A stretch of 64,000 nucleotides of DNA from Pseudomonas sp. GL-B-19 (GCF_019956415.1 NZ_JAHBDK010000012.1:1-64000); one strand, 5' to 3'; positions 1 through 10,257 are shown, numbered from the stretch's first letter. Notes: generated from the sequence alone by a model not told the origin. Numbers and translations are program-made.

Positions 1-2
1 AC

Positions 3-89
3 CGATATGTGGCGCGCTACAACAATGTAAGGCGCCACAGCTACAACGGTTACCACTCGCCGGTAGCGGCAGAAAAGATGGCGGCGTGA
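3..89 (+). mobile_element. C-terminal end of an IS3-family transposase (partial at window edge)
   Basis: Reading frame 3 from the first base gives a 28-residue tail ending in a TGA at 87-89. It contains RYNNVRRHSYNGYHSP, the sequence typical of the end of the DDE integrase-core transposase (OrfB) of IS3-type elements. The rest lies outside the window, so it cannot be told whether the element is complete. No terminal inverted repeat is obvious directly downstream. Confidence 0.7.
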
Positions 90-262
90 GAACCGAAAAC
101 AATGTCCAAAATTACTGGACCAGATCAGCTCCGCTCCTACAGGGGAATGGGGGGTGTAGTTACATCTCGGATATAACGATAGTCCGCATCGATATAAGTG
201 GTTATAAGAAAAATCGCTATGCTGCGGGCCAGATTTCTCCTGCGGTCTTTGTGGACGTATCA

Positions 263-1048
263 ATGGAATTAGTGAACATCGGGTTGGTCATTGCCGGGTT
301 GGTCGTTGGCTTTATTGTCGGCATGACTGGCGTTGGTGGCGGGTCGTTGATGACCCCGATTCTGCTGTGGTTCGGCATCAACCCCGCGACGGCGGTCGGT
401 ACCGATCTGCTGTACGCGGCGATCACCAAATCCAGTGGCGTGCTGGTTCACAGGAAAAACAACAACATCGATTGGGCGATTACGGGTTGGCTGACTCTTG
501 GCAGCGTGCCGGCCGTGGCGTTGACGCTGTGGTTCCTGAGCAGTTTGCACACCGCGCCAGAAACGATGAATGCCATCATCAAACAGGCGCTGGGCTTCGT
601 CCTGTTCGCCACGGCGTTGGCGATTCTCTTCAAGAAGCGCCTGCTTGAGTTTGCGCACAATTGTGCCGGTGGTAACTACAACCCCAGTGGCAAACGCCTC
701 AACGTGATGACGGTCATCACCGGCCTGGTGCTGGGCACCATGGTTGCGCTGACGTCCATCGGTGCTGGCGCCCTTGGCACCGTGGCATTGTTCATCCTGT
801 ATCCGCTGCTGCCAACCCGTCGCCTTGTCGGCACGGAAATCGCCCACGCCGTACCGCTGACCCTGGTCGCCGGGCTTGGCCATGCGAGCATGGGCAACAT
901 GGACTGGCACGTGTTGGGTTACTTGCTGATCGGTTCGCTACCCGGTATCTGGTTGGGCAGTCATTTGACCGGCAAGATTTCCGATGAAGTACTGCGTCCT
1001 TGCCTGGCGACGATGTTGGTGATGATCGGTTACAAACTGGCGTTCTGA
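263..1048 (+). CDS. Sulfite exporter TauE/SafE family membrane protein
   Basis: This 261-residue integral membrane protein belongs to the TauE/SafE (DUF81) family, which is thought to export small sulfur-containing or organic anions across the inner membrane. Eight or so hydrophobic segments are visible. The family hallmark GMTGVGGGSL lies near residue 20 and a second glycine-rich repeat (TSIGAGALGT) lies in the second half, so the two-fold internal repeat is intact. The open frame extends upstream to 86 but that part has no family similarity and runs through transposase-flanking DNA. The ATG at 263 has a GGAC-type site five bases before it and gives the usual length. The substrate is not readable from sequence. 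Confidence 0.85.
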   Translation: MELVNIGLVIAGLVVGFIVGMTGVGGGSLMTPILLWFGINPATAVGTDLLYAAITKSSGVLVHRKNNNIDWAITGWLTLGSVPAVALTLWFLSSLHTAPETMNAIIKQALGFVLFATALAILFKKRLLEFAHNCAGGNYNPSGKRLNVMTVITGLVLGTMVALTSIGAGALGTVALFILYPLLPTRRLVGTEIAHAVPLTLVAGLGHASMGNMDWHVLGYLLIGSLPGIWLGSHLTGKISDEVLRPCLATMLVMIGYKLAF

Positions 1049-1068
1049 TTCCCACTGATTCGCCAGTG

Positions 1069-1437
1069 TCACTCGCGGGTGAATATCTCCAGCAGATGCC
1101 CGTCCGGGTCATCGAAGTACACTCGCCGTCCCCCGGCGTATTCATTGATTTCCTTCGGCTTCTGCTTGCCCGGGTCCGCCCACCACGGCTGGCCGTGTGC
1201 TTGCAGGCGCGCGAAGGCCTTGTCGAAGTCGTCTTCACCAATCAAGAACGCATAGTGCTGGGACGCAATCGGCGGCTCGTTGTTGTAGAAATCCAGCGAC
1301 ACGCCGTTGTCGAACTTGACGATCAGCATTGGGCCGAAAGGCTCGGGGGCGGGCAGGCCGAGGAGTTCGGCGAGGAAATTCGCCGATATCTGCTTGTTGC
1401 GACACCAGACGATGGTGTGGTTCAGCTGAGCGCTCAT
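1069..1437 (-). CDS. VOC family protein (glyoxalase/bleomycin-resistance fold)
   Basis: A 122-residue single-domain vicinal-oxygen-chelate protein. The N-terminal LNHTIVWCRNKQISANF strand-helix and the C-terminal VYFDDPDGHLLEIFTRE are the two halves of the beta-alpha-beta-beta-beta fold, with the metal-ligand-type His and Glu (GHLLEI) at the end. Members include glyoxalase I, dioxygenases and resistance proteins, and the substrate cannot be assigned. It is convergent with the TauE gene, 20 bp apart, and appears monocistronic. Confidence 0.85.
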   Translation of the reverse strand: MSAQLNHTIVWCRNKQISANFLAELLGLPAPEPFGPMLIVKFDNGVSLDFYNNEPPIASQHYAFLIGEDDFDKAFARLQAHGQPWWADPGKQKPKEINEYAGGRRVYFDDPDGHLLEIFTRE

Positions 1438-1617
1438 GGAGAAGTCCTCACGGCGATTCAGGTGGATCGACAGGAGCTTTGAGATTAGCCCAGCCTGTTG
1501 CGCAATGACCGCCCTGACCTAAGCTTGGGTCAAGGCGAAACACATTCGCGGTGCGTCACCCGGAACGAACGTCGCGATGCGCAATCATTAGAGCGTGGTT
1601 ATCAAAAGGAGATGCGC

Positions 1618-2187
1618 ATGCTCATCAGGTTTTTGACCCTGACAACCTTGCTGGCTTTCGCCGGTCCCTTGCTCGCAGCCGAAAGTGATTCACCGTTGGA
1701 CATGGATAAAGGCAGGTTCCGGCCACTGATTGTCATTGCGCCCAGCACCGTCGACCCGGTCTGGGCGGGCCTGAAAAAGTCGCTGAACGATCCGGCTAAC
1801 AAGGAGGGTATCGCCCAGCGCAATATCAGGGTGTACAGCGTGCTGAACATGTTCGGGCAACTCGACGGCAAGGATCTCGGTCAGCAGGACACCATGGCAC
1901 TGATACGCGCCCTGAAACTCGGTGCGGGGGCGTTGCCCAAAGTGATCCTGATCGGCAAGGACGGCGAGAAGAAGCTTGAGAGCTCGGGGGATGAATCAAA
2001 GTCGGTCGATTTGAAGAAGATTTTCGACACCATTGACGCCCTGCCAGCGGCAGAGAAAGAAGCCCCCGCGCCCACGGTAGCGCTCCCCGTTGTAGCCGAT
2101 CCGGTCAAAGATGCCCAAGGCACCAAGGCTGCCAAGCATGGAAAATCGGGCAAACCCGCCAAGGTTCCGGAAATGCCGGATGACTGA
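1618..2187 (+). CDS. DUF4174 domain-containing exported protein
   Basis: A 189-residue protein of unknown function. The ATG at 1618 follows an AAAAGGA site with seven bases spacing and starts a classical signal peptide (MLIRFLTLTTLLAFAGPLLA), so it should be periplasmic. The mature part (PLDMDKGRFRPLIVIAP to LIGKDGEKKL) matches the DUF4174 family, a thioredoxin-like fold without the CxxC. The tail is Ala/Pro/Lys-rich and ends in KHGKSGKPAKVP, probably disordered. An in-frame extension back to 1498 is open but has no signal peptide logic. An ATG six bases upstream of the chosen one is equally possible. Confidence 0.75.
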   Translation: MLIRFLTLTTLLAFAGPLLAAESDSPLDMDKGRFRPLIVIAPSTVDPVWAGLKKSLNDPANKEGIAQRNIRVYSVLNMFGQLDGKDLGQQDTMALIRALKLGAGALPKVILIGKDGEKKLESSGDESKSVDLKKIFDTIDALPAAEKEAPAPTVALPVVADPVKDAQGTKAAKHGKSGKPAKVPEMPDD

Positions 2188-2417
2188 CACTCCACCGAAC
2201 CCCTGTGGTTATCAGTTATAGCGATACCCGACTGTCACGATCACCCATTTTTTTTGCCGGTGAAGTATCCGCCTTCATTGGCTTCGGAAATTTCCTTCAA
2301 GTCGTGTAGCACTTGATGAACTGGTGCCCTACAGCGCGCACCGCTAGCCTTTATGGAAGTCCGCGATATTGAGGGACCCAAGGACGAAAACACCCGTGGA
2401 AAAAAGGAGCCTCGCCT

Positions 2418-2789
2418 GTGAAAAAGTTAAGCAAACCTCAACAACCGCAAACCCCAACCGATGCCGATCATCCCGCTCCCGCGAAGGTGTGCGAAACCGC
2501 AAAAGTGGCGGTCACGCAGCGCCCCAGGCGTGTTTCTTCGCCCCAGCAGATATTCGCCATTGCCCCCGGCGTCGACACACTGACCCTGCTAAAACAAGCC
2601 TGCGAAACCCTCGCGTCACTGAATGCCCTGCTCGAGAATTTTGCCGCAAAACTGGAAGGGCCGAACCGCGGTGAAGTGTTTTCGATTCAGCAGTTGGCGA
2701 TGGTCGCCGAGTTGTTGGTGACTCAGGTGCGGGACAATCTTGCTTCGCGTGACGATGCGTCTGCCGGCCAGCCAGTGACTCGGCATTAA
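2418..2789 (+). CDS. DUF6124 family protein, Pseudomonas-type hypothetical
   Basis: A 123-residue soluble protein of the small Pseudomonas family that begins with a Lys/Pro-rich tail and continues into a helical domain (FAIAPGVDTLTLLKQACETL ... EVFSIQQLAMVAELLV). The ATG at 2418 follows AAAAGGAGCC with a good spacing. No catalytic motif or export signal is visible. It stands alone between DUF4174 and the convergent cyclic-di-GMP gene. Function unknown. Confidence 0.7.
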   Translation: MKKLSKPQQPQTPTDADHPAPAKVCETAKVAVTQRPRRVSSPQQIFAIAPGVDTLTLLKQACETLASLNALLENFAAKLEGPNRGEVFSIQQLAMVAELLVTQVRDNLASRDDASAGQPVTRH

Positions 2790-2851
2790 GCAGGCATCCA
2801 ACGAAAATGGACGACCTCAAAGGGTCACCCATTTTTAGCCGCCTGCAGCTG

Positions 2852-5800
2852 CTACAGGGGCCGGGGTTGCTTGAGGAGTTTTTGAAACTCTTCCACCGGC
2901 AACGGCCGGCTGTGTAAATACCCCTGATAAAAATCGCAACCCAGCCCCTGCAAAAACTCCAGTTGCTCCGGCGTTTCCACCCCTTCGGCAATCACTTTCA
3001 GCTCCAGGCTGCGAGCCATGGCGACAATGGCGCGGATGATCTCGGCGTCGTTCGGATCGGTAGTAGCGTCGCGAATGAATGACTGATCGATTTTCAGGGT
3101 GTCGACCGGCAAGCGCTTGAGGTAGGTCAGTGAGGAGTAGCCGGTGCCGAAGTCGTCCATCGCGAAACTCACGCCGAGTTTTTTCAGGCGGCGCATTTTG
3201 TTGATGGTGTCTTCCAGGTTCTGGATGACGATGCCTTCAGTGATTTCAAGTTTCAGCAGCGAGCAGGGCAGTCCGTGGCTGGTGAGGCAGTGTTCGATAC
3301 GCTCGACGAAATCGGTTTGACGAAATTGCCTCGGGCTGATGTTCACGCACAGGCTGAAGCTGAGCGGGTTGACCAGGCCTTTGGCGACCAGCTGTTTGAA
3401 GGCCCCGCAGGCTTCGTCGATTATCCAGGTGCCAACTTCAAGAATCAGGCCGCTGTCTTCCAGCACCTTGATGAACTCGGTCGGGGATTGCGCGCCAAGT
3501 TCCGGGTGATCCCAGCGCACCAGCGCTTCGGCGCCGACAATGCGATTGCCCCGGGCGTCGACCTGAGGTTGGTAATGCACATGAAATTCTCCCCGGGAAA
3601 GGGCCAGGCGCAGGTCGGTTTCCATGCGCAGGCGTTCGCTGGCGGCCTTCTGCATGGCGTTGTGATACATCTGCGAGGTGTTGCGACCCGAGTCCTTGGC
3701 GCGGTAAAGCGCGATGTCGGCGCGTTTGAGCAGGTCGGTCGGGGTCGAGCCATGGTCCGGAATCAGTGCGATGCCTATGCTTGGTGTCACTTGCAGGCGC
3801 TGGCCATCGAGGAACATCGGCTCCGACAGCAGTTCTCGTAACGTGTCGGCCTGTTCTTGAACCTCAGCGCTGACTTCATTGCGCGAACCTTCCAGACCGC
3901 TGAGCAACACCACAAATTCGTCACCGCCCAGCCGCGCCACGGTGTCTTCCATGCGCACGCTGGCTTCCAGTCGCGCGGTGATGATTTTCAGCACCGTATC
4001 GCCGACCGGGTGACCGAGGGAGTCGTTGATGTGCTTGAAGTGATCGAGGTCCAGGAACAGCAACGCACCCCGCAGATTATGGCGCTTGAGTAAGGCGATT
4101 TGCTGGCTCAGGCGGTCCATCAGCAAGGCGCGGTTGGGCAGGTTGGTCAGGGGGTCGTGGTAGGCCAGGTGACGGATTTGCGCTTCGGCGTTTTTCAGCA
4201 GGCTGACGTCGCGAGCCGTCAGCAACAGGCAGGCGGTTTCGTTGAGGGTGATCGGCTCGACCGAGACTTCGACGGTCAGCAACTCCCCGCCTTTATTGCG
4301 CCCGAGCATTTCCCGGTGATGCACACGGCCCTTGATCTGCAGCTCGGTCAGCAATGCGGAACGTTGTTTCTCTTCGGCCCAAATGCCCACTTCATACACC
4401 GTACGACCGATCACTTCTTGCGCGCGGTAGCCGGTCAGGCGGCAGAAACCGTCGTTGACCTCCAGATAACGCCCGGTATCGCGCTCGGTAATGGTGATGG
4501 CGTCGGGGCTTGAGTGGAACGCCTTGGCGAACTTCTCTTCACTGGCCTTGAGCGCCGCTTCGGAGCGTTGCTGGTGGGAGATATCGCGCAAGGTGGTGAC
4601 GATGCAGGGTTGGTTGCCAACACTGATCTGGCGGCTGGAAATCACGCAGGTCAGGGATTGCCCGTCCTTGTGCTGGGCGACGATGTCGACATTGTCCAGC
4701 CCTTGTTCACGGATGATCTGTTCGATCCGTTGAGGGCTGTTCGCCGCCGCGTCCCACAGGCCAATCTCGTCGGCGCTGTGGCCAATCACTTCGGCGGCGC
4801 TCCAGCCAAAGGTCTGGGTGAAACTGGAGTTGATCTCGATGAACTGGCCGGTGTCCTGGTCTGTCACGCAAATCGGGTCCGGGCTGACCTGGAACAGCGT
4901 GGCGAATTTCTCTTCGGAAGCCACCAGTCGCTGTTCGCGCTCTACCTGATCGGTGATGTCCAGCAGGGTGCCGGCCATGCGCAGCGGCAAGCCGTTTTCA
5001 TCGCGGTAGAGGCGGGCGCGGCTTTCCAGGTAGCGCGAACTGCCGTCCGGCAGTTGTACACGGTAGGTCAGTTGATAATTGCCGGCCGGGCCTTCGCGCA
5101 GGCTGCGATAGGCGTTGCGCATGGTGTCGCGATCTTCGCCCGGCACACCTTCGAAAAAATCGTCGAAGGATTCATGGAAGGGTTTGGCCTCCAGCCCGTG
5201 CAACTGCGCGGCCCGCGCCGAGCCGTAGAGCATGCCGCTGGGAATGTGCCAGTCCCAGGTGCCGAGTTGCGCCGAATCCAGGGCGAGGTCGAGACGCTCC
5301 TGGCTGTCCTTGAGGGCTTGTTCGGCGATTTTGCGTTCAGTGGTGTCGAGGAAGGTGCTCAGCAAATACGGCTGGCCCTCGAGTTCAACCTTTTGTGCAC
5401 TGAGGATGCCATTGTGGATCTGTCCGTTGCTGGCACGAAACTGTACTTCCATGCTGATCAACCCACCTTTGGCCTTGGTGGCCATGGCCAGTTCGGCGCG
5501 TTGCTCTGGGTGCACCCAAAGGCCCAGTTCCAGCGTGGTGCGGCCTATCGCGTTTTGCACCGGCCAGCCGAACAGGCTTTCAAAGTACTGGTTGGCTTCG
5601 GTGATCAGGCCGTCTTCCAGGCGGGTCAGCAACACCATGTTCGGGCACAGGTGAAACAGCGTGGCGAAGCGTTTTTCCGAGCTGCTCAGGGCTTGTTCGC
5701 GCTGACGCTGGTGAGTGATTTCGCGGATGACACCAATCATGCGTGGCCGACCGTTCATGTCCGGCAGCAGGCTGCCGCTGATTTCCAGCCAGTGCAGGCT

Positions 5801-6145
5801 GCCATCGGGCCAGCGGATGCGGTGGCGCATCGCTTGTGCAAGGGGGGCGCCGGCAATCACGGCATCAAACGCCCGGACGGTTTTCGCGCGATCTTCCGGC
5901 GGCACCAAATCGAGGTATTGCAGGTCTGCGGGCAATGGCACATGCGGATCGAAACCAAACAGCGCCTGAGTCCCCCGTGACCAGCTGATCTGTCCGCGCT
6001 CGATGTCCCAACACCAGGCACCCAGCCGAGCGCCGTTCAAGGCGGCGAGCAATTGTGGCGCGCTTTGCCAGCTCAGCTCGGACCGTTTAGGGTCAAGTGC
6101 CTGAATGCGCGGCATCGAGGGGATTCGGTCAACAGATTTCGGCAT
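2852..6145 (-). CDS. Multi-PAS GGDEF-EAL cyclic-di-GMP signalling protein
   Basis: A 1097-residue cytoplasmic sensor with about five consecutive PAS/PAC repeats (roughly residues 35-655), then a GGDEF domain with an intact RLGGDEFV near residue 740 and an EAL domain with EALVRW near 870 and DDFGTGYSSL near 1000. Both catalytic signatures are complete, so either diguanylate cyclase or phosphodiesterase activity is possible. In families with this arrangement the phosphodiesterase often dominates, but sequence alone does not decide. No membrane segment is seen, so the signals read by the PAS domains are probably internal (redox, ligand). The longer frame starts with TTG at 6151; the ATG at 6145 is preferred. 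The gene is monocistronic. Confidence 0.9.
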   Translation of the reverse strand: MPKSVDRIPSMPRIQALDPKRSELSWQSAPQLLAALNGARLGAWCWDIERGQISWSRGTQALFGFDPHVPLPADLQYLDLVPPEDRAKTVRAFDAVIAGAPLAQAMRHRIRWPDGSLHWLEISGSLLPDMNGRPRMIGVIREITHQRQREQALSSSEKRFATLFHLCPNMVLLTRLEDGLITEANQYFESLFGWPVQNAIGRTTLELGLWVHPEQRAELAMATKAKGGLISMEVQFRASNGQIHNGILSAQKVELEGQPYLLSTFLDTTERKIAEQALKDSQERLDLALDSAQLGTWDWHIPSGMLYGSARAAQLHGLEAKPFHESFDDFFEGVPGEDRDTMRNAYRSLREGPAGNYQLTYRVQLPDGSSRYLESRARLYRDENGLPLRMAGTLLDITDQVEREQRLVASEEKFATLFQVSPDPICVTDQDTGQFIEINSSFTQTFGWSAAEVIGHSADEIGLWDAAANSPQRIEQIIREQGLDNVDIVAQHKDGQSLTCVISSRQISVGNQPCIVTTLRDISHQQRSEAALKASEEKFAKAFHSSPDAITITERDTGRYLEVNDGFCRLTGYRAQEVIGRTVYEVGIWAEEKQRSALLTELQIKGRVHHREMLGRNKGGELLTVEVSVEPITLNETACLLLTARDVSLLKNAEAQIRHLAYHDPLTNLPNRALLMDRLSQQIALLKRHNLRGALLFLDLDHFKHINDSLGHPVGDTVLKIITARLEASVRMEDTVARLGGDEFVVLLSGLEGSRNEVSAEVQEQADTLRELLSEPMFLDGQRLQVTPSIGIALIPDHGSTPTDLLKRADIALYRAKDSGRNTSQMYHNAMQKAASERLRMETDLRLALSRGEFHVHYQPQVDARGNRIVGAEALVRWDHPELGAQSPTEFIKVLEDSGLILEVGTWIIDEACGAFKQLVAKGLVNPLSFSLCVNISPRQFRQTDFVERIEHCLTSHGLPCSLLKLEITEGIVIQNLEDTINKMRRLKKLGVSFAMDDFGTGYSSLTYLKRLPVDTLKIDQSFIRDATTDPNDAEIIRAIVAMARSLELKVIAEGVETPEQLEFLQGLGCDFYQGYLHSRPLPVEEFQKLLKQPRPL

Positions 6146-6214
6146 TGGCAACAGGCCTTGGGCGGAAATGGGCGTTAAGCGTAGAGTTTTTCGGCTCTAT
6201 AGGCGTAGTACACG

Positions 6215-7105
6215 TTAGCCCTGAGTCCCTGGCAGATCGATTTGTGCATCCAGCAAAGCCATAAATGCCCTTGCTGCATTCGATAGCGTCCTTTCGGTGT
6301 GTAGGATATAGCCTAGCTTGCGAGTCAGTTGTATGCCGGGTAAGGGTATTCGCGCAACCTGTTCATCCAGCATCGTGCGCGGCAATACGCTCCAGGCCAA
6401 GCCGATTGAGACCATCATCTTGATCGTTTCCAGATAATTGGTGCTCATGGCGATGTTCGGTGTCAGGCCTTGCGCCTCAAACAGCCGCTGAACGATGTGA
6501 TGAGTAAAGGTGTTGCCGCCGGGGAAGACCGCCGGGTGCAGGGCGATATCTGCCAGACTCACCGGGCCGTTGCTGATCAGCGAATGCTCCGGGGCAACCA
6601 CGAAATCCAACGGGTCGTCCCACACCGGCGTCGCCTTGACCAGCGTGTGCGGCTCCGGCGCCAACGTAATCACTGCCAGCTCCGCGCGGCCATGGAGGAT
6701 TTCTTCGTAGGCCACTTCCGAATCGAGGAACTGAATATCCAGCGCCACTTGAGGGTAACGCCGGGTGAACTCCCTTAATAAGGGTGGCAAACGGTGCAGG
6801 CCGATATGGTGACTGGTGGCCAGGGTCAGACGGCCGGACACTTCGCCGGTCAGATTGGTCAGGGCGCGCCGGGTGTCGTCCAGCACGTTCAGTATCTGAT
6901 AAGCCCGAGGCAGCAGGGCGCGGCCAGCCTCGGTCAGGCCGACTTCACGGCCCAGGCGATCAAACAGCCGAACCTTCAGTTGCTGCTCCAGCCCGGCGAT
7001 GCGCTTGCTGATCGCCGGTTGAGTCAGGTGCAGCCGTTCACCTGCACCGGAGAAGCTCCCGGTCTCGGCAATCGCGATAAAGGCATTGAGGTTGGCCAGA
7101 TCCAT
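6215..7105 (-). CDS. LysR-family transcriptional regulator, divergent from leuC
   Basis: A 296-residue LysR-type regulator. The winged helix-turn-helix is at the N-terminus (ETGSFSGAGERLHLTQPAIS), followed by the two-lobed effector-binding domain. It is transcribed away from leuC with about 150 bp between the starts, the usual arrangement for a LysR protein that controls its neighbour and itself, so control of leuCD is a reasonable inference but the effector is unknown. The open frame reaches back to 7135; the ATG at 7105 begins the family's standard MDLANLNAFI and is preferred. Confidence 0.88.
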   Translation of the reverse strand: MDLANLNAFIAIAETGSFSGAGERLHLTQPAISKRIAGLEQQLKVRLFDRLGREVGLTEAGRALLPRAYQILNVLDDTRRALTNLTGEVSGRLTLATSHHIGLHRLPPLLREFTRRYPQVALDIQFLDSEVAYEEILHGRAELAVITLAPEPHTLVKATPVWDDPLDFVVAPEHSLISNGPVSLADIALHPAVFPGGNTFTHHIVQRLFEAQGLTPNIAMSTNYLETIKMMVSIGLAWSVLPRTMLDEQVARIPLPGIQLTRKLGYILHTERTLSNAARAFMALLDAQIDLPGTQG

Positions 7106-7253
7106 TGTTGTATTCCAGTTGGTTATCCAAAGCATAAAAAATATGAATTTGAGTTATTTAATGTAACCCCCTAGGATCGACCTCACAAGCCAAAGGGTTA
7201 TTGAAGCGTTCAAGACCCAGGGCATAGAAACAAGCTGATGAGGAAACCGTCTG

Positions 7254-8672
7254 ATGGCCGGCAAAACGCTCTACGACAAGCTCTGGGATTCGCATTTGGT
7301 CAAACAGCGCGACGATGGCTCGGCGCTGATTTATATCGATCGTCACATCATCCACGAAGTGACCTCGCCGCAAGCCTTTGAAGGCCTGCGTCTGGCCGGG
7401 CGCAAGCCTTGGCGAATCGATGCCAACATCGCGACCCCGGACCACAACGTACCGACCACACCAGAGCGCAAGGGCGGCATCGAAGCCATTGTCGACGAGG
7501 TCTCGCGTTTGCAGGTTCAGACCCTCGATGACAACTGTGATGAATACGGCATCGTCGAATTCAAGATGAACGACATTCGCCAAGGCATCGTCCACGTTAT
7601 CGGCCCGGAGCAGGGCGCGACTTTGCCGGGCATGACCGTGGTCTGCGGCGACTCCCACACCTCGACCCACGGTGCGTTCGGTGCCCTGGCTCACGGTATC
7701 GGCACCTCCGAGGTCGAGCACGTGCTCGCCACTCAGTGCCTGGTCGCCAAGAAAATGAAGAATATGCTGGTGTCGGTCGAAGGCCAATTGCCGTTCGGCG
7801 TGACAGCCAAGGACATTGTCCTTGCCGTGATCGGCAAAATCGGCACCGCTGGCGGTAATGGCCATGCCATCGAATTCGCCGGTAGCGCGATTCGTGACTT
7901 ATCCGTTGAAGGCCGCATGACCATCTGCAACATGTCCATCGAGGCCGGCGCACGCGTTGGTCTGGTGGCAGCGGACGAAAAAACCGTGGCCTACGTGAAG
8001 GGCCGTCCATTCGCCCCGAAAGGCGCGGAATGGGACTTGGCCGTCGAAGCGTGGAAAGACCTGGTGTCGGATAAAGACGCCACGTTCGACACCATCGTTG
8101 AGCTCGATGCGACCCAGATCAAGCCGCAAGTCAGCTGGGGCACCTCGCCTGAGATGGTGTTGGCTGTCGATCAGAACGTTCCGGACCCTGCGAAGGAAAT
8201 GGACCTGGTCAAACGCGATTCGATCGTTCGCGCCTTGAAGTACATGGGTTTGACCGCCAATCAGGCGATCACCGACATTCAACTGGATCGCGTGTTCATC
8301 GGCTCCTGCACCAACTCGCGGATCGAAGACTTGCGCGCAGCCGCCGTGATCGCCAAGGGCCGCAAAGTAGCGTCGACCATCAAGCAGGCCATCGTGGTGC
8401 CGGGCTCGGGTCTGGTGAAGGCGCAGGCCGAAGCGGAAGGTCTGGACAAGATTTTCCTCGAAGCCGGTTTTGAATGGCGTGAGCCTGGGTGCTCGATGTG
8501 TCTGGCGATGAACCCGGACCGTTTGGAGTCGGGCGAGCATTGCGCTTCGACCTCCAACCGCAACTTCGAAGGCCGTCAGGGCGCCGGTGGTCGTACTCAC
8601 CTTGTCAGCCCGGCGATGGCCGCCGCCGCTGCTGTAAACGGTCGTTTCATCGACGTCCGTGAATTGATCTGA
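7254..8672 (+). CDS. leuC: 3-isopropylmalate dehydratase large subunit
   Basis: A 472-residue aconitase-family subunit that, with LeuD, converts 2-isopropylmalate to 3-isopropylmalate in leucine synthesis. The iron-sulfur ligands are visible: a Cys in [14 protein letters not shown] and the pair in [11 protein letters not shown]. The N-terminus ([16 protein letters not shown]) and the length are those of the bacterial enzyme. The start has GAGGAAACC seven bases upstream. leuD follows 11 bp later, so the two are cotranscribed. Expression is likely under the divergent LysR gene. Confidence 0.97.
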   Translation: MAGKTLYDKLWDSHLVKQRDDGSALIYIDRHIIHEVTSPQAFEGLRLAGRKPWRIDANIATPDHNVPTTPERKGGIEAIVDEVSRLQVQTLDDNCDEYGIVEFKMNDIRQGIVHVIGPEQGATLPGMTVVCGDSHTSTHGAFGALAHGIGTSEVEHVLATQCLVAKKMKNMLVSVEGQLPFGVTAKDIVLAVIGKIGTAGGNGHAIEFAGSAIRDLSVEGRMTICNMSIEAGARVGLVAADEKTVAYVKGRPFAPKGAEWDLAVEAWKDLVSDKDATFDTIVELDATQIKPQVSWGTSPEMVLAVDQNVPDPAKEMDLVKRDSIVRALKYMGLTANQAITDIQLDRVFIGSCTNSRIEDLRAAAVIAKGRKVASTIKQAIVVPGSGLVKAQAEAEGLDKIFLEAGFEWREPGCSMCLAMNPDRLESGEHCASTSNRNFEGRQGAGGRTHLVSPAMAAAAAVNGRFIDVRELI

Positions 8673-8683
8673 AGGAGCGCAGC

Positions 8684-9328
8684 ATGAAAGCTTTTACCCA
8701 GCACACTGGTCTTGTCGCGCCTTTGGATCGTGCCAACGTCGATACCGATCAGATCATTCCGAAGCAGTTTTTAAAGTCGATCAAGCGCACGGGTTTTGGC
8801 CCGAACCTGTTCGATGAATGGCGTTATCTGGATGTGGGGCAACCGTATCAGGACAACTCCAAGCGTCCGCTGAACAAAGACTTTGTCCTCAACGCCGAGC
8901 GTTATCAAGGCGCCAGCGTTTTGCTGGCTCGTGAAAACTTCGGTTGCGGCTCCAGCCGTGAACACGCGCCGTGGGCGCTGGAAGAGTACGGTTTCCGCAG
9001 CATTATCGCGCCGAGCTACGCCGACATCTTCTTCAACAACAGCTTCAAGAACGGCTTGCTGCCGATCATCTTGAGCGACGCTGAAGTGGATGAGCTGTTC
9101 CAGCAGGTTGAAGCGAATCCTGGCTACCAGTTGCAGGTTGATCTGCAAGCCCAGACCGTGACGCGCCCGGACGGCAAGGTGTTGAACTTTGAGATTGATG
9201 CGTTCCGCAAGCATTGCCTGTTGAACGGTCTGGACGATATCGGCCTGACGTTGCAGGACCATGAGGCGATTGCGACGTTTGAGGCCAAGCACCGGGCGAG
9301 CCAGCCGTGGTTGTTTCGCGACGCTTGA
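8684..9328 (+). CDS. leuD: 3-isopropylmalate dehydratase small subunit
   Basis: A 214-residue swivelling-domain subunit that completes the isopropylmalate isomerase with LeuC. Recognisable segments are [17 protein letters not shown] near the start and [15 protein letters not shown], the substrate-loop signature. The length is normal. A GGAG site precedes the ATG, 11 bp after the leuC stop. A REPIN follows 24 bp downstream. Confidence 0.97.
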   Translation: MKAFTQHTGLVAPLDRANVDTDQIIPKQFLKSIKRTGFGPNLFDEWRYLDVGQPYQDNSKRPLNKDFVLNAERYQGASVLLARENFGCGSSREHAPWALEEYGFRSIIAPSYADIFFNNSFKNGLLPIILSDAEVDELFQQVEANPGYQLQVDLQAQTVTRPDGKVLNFEIDAFRKHCLLNGLDDIGLTLQDHEAIATFEAKHRASQPWLFRDA

Positions 9329-9352
9329 TTTTGCGTAAGGCGTGATGCCGCT

Positions 9353-9416
9353 TTCGCTGGCAAGCCAGCTCCTACCAGGACAGCGTAATTCCTGTAGGAG
9401 CTGGCTTGCCAGCGAA
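9353..9416. repeat. REPIN (two inverted REP elements)
   Basis: The arms at 9353-9375 and 9394-9416 are exact inverse complements of 23 bases (core GGCAAGCCAGCTCC) with an 18-base loop. The same REP subtype recurs at 23709-23796. It sits between leuD and the methyltransferase gene and has no T-run of a terminator. Confidence 0.9.
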
Positions 9417-9465
9417 GAGGCCCACCCAGACAACACAAGACTAAACCCTGAAAAAGGAAGTCCCC

Positions 9466-10233
9466 ATGACCAGCACCGCCCCGCACAGCCAGGTAGTCCA
9501 AAAGCAATTCGGTGAACAGGCCTCGGCCTATCTGAGCAGCGCCGTTCACGCTCAAGGCACCGAATTTGCACTGCTACAGGCCGAACTGGCCGGGCAGGGC
9601 GATGCTCGGGTATTGGACCTGGGCTGCGGCGCCGGCCATGTGAGTTTTCATGTGGCCTCGCTGGTCAAGGACGTGGTGGCCTACGACCTGTCCCAGCAAA
9701 TGCTCGATGTGGTTGCCGGTGCTGCCGTTGATCGTGGCTTGAGCAACGTATCGACGGTCCTCGGTGCCGCCGAGCGCCTGCCGTTCGCCGATGGCGAGTT
9801 CGACTTCGTGTTCAGCCGATATTCGGCGCACCATTGGAGCGATCTCGGCCTGGCTCTGCGGGAAGTTCGTCGGGTGCTGAAACCGGGTGGCGTGGCGGCG
9901 TTCATCGACGTGTTGTCACCGGGTAGTCCGTTGTTCGACACTTACCTGCAAAGCGTCGAAGTGCTGCGCGACACTAGTCACGTGCGCGATTATTCCGCCG
10001 GCGAGTGGTTGCGTCAGGTCAGTGAAGCGGGGTTGCATACCCGCAGCACCACGCGTCAACGGCTGCGTCTGGAGTACACCTCGTGGGTTGAGCGCATGCG
10101 CACACCTGAAGTGATGCGCGCTGCCATCCGCGAGTTGCAGCAGTCGATGGGTAATGAAGTACGCGAATATTTCGAGATTGAGGCCGATGGTTCGTTCAGT
10201 ACAGATGTGCTGGTACTGATTGCAGAACGATAA
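9466..10233 (+). CDS. Class I SAM-dependent methyltransferase
   Basis: A 255-residue Rossmann-fold methyltransferase of the UbiE-like type. Motif I (VLDLGCGAGHVSFH) is near residue 45, the acidic post-I region (VVAYDLSQQMLD) follows, and motif IV (FDFVFSRYSAHHW) and post-motif (VLKPGGVAAFID) are intact. The acceptor substrate is unknown. Its place between leuD and leuB is seen in other pseudomonads, as far as I recall, but no role in leucine synthesis is known to me. AAAAAGGAAG precedes the ATG. Confidence 0.9.
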   Translation: MTSTAPHSQVVQKQFGEQASAYLSSAVHAQGTEFALLQAELAGQGDARVLDLGCGAGHVSFHVASLVKDVVAYDLSQQMLDVVAGAAVDRGLSNVSTVLGAAERLPFADGEFDFVFSRYSAHHWSDLGLALREVRRVLKPGGVAAFIDVLSPGSPLFDTYLQSVEVLRDTSHVRDYSAGEWLRQVSEAGLHTRSTTRQRLRLEYTSWVERMRTPEVMRAAIRELQQSMGNEVREYFEIEADGSFSTDVLVLIAER

Positions 10234-10257
10234 GCTCCGGACGATAGAATTTTTCCG

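Noticed and set aside
4514..5980. 488-residue plus-strand frame inside the PAS-GGDEF-EAL gene
   Set aside because: It is the antisense of a firmly identified gene in GC-rich DNA, where long shadow frames are expected.
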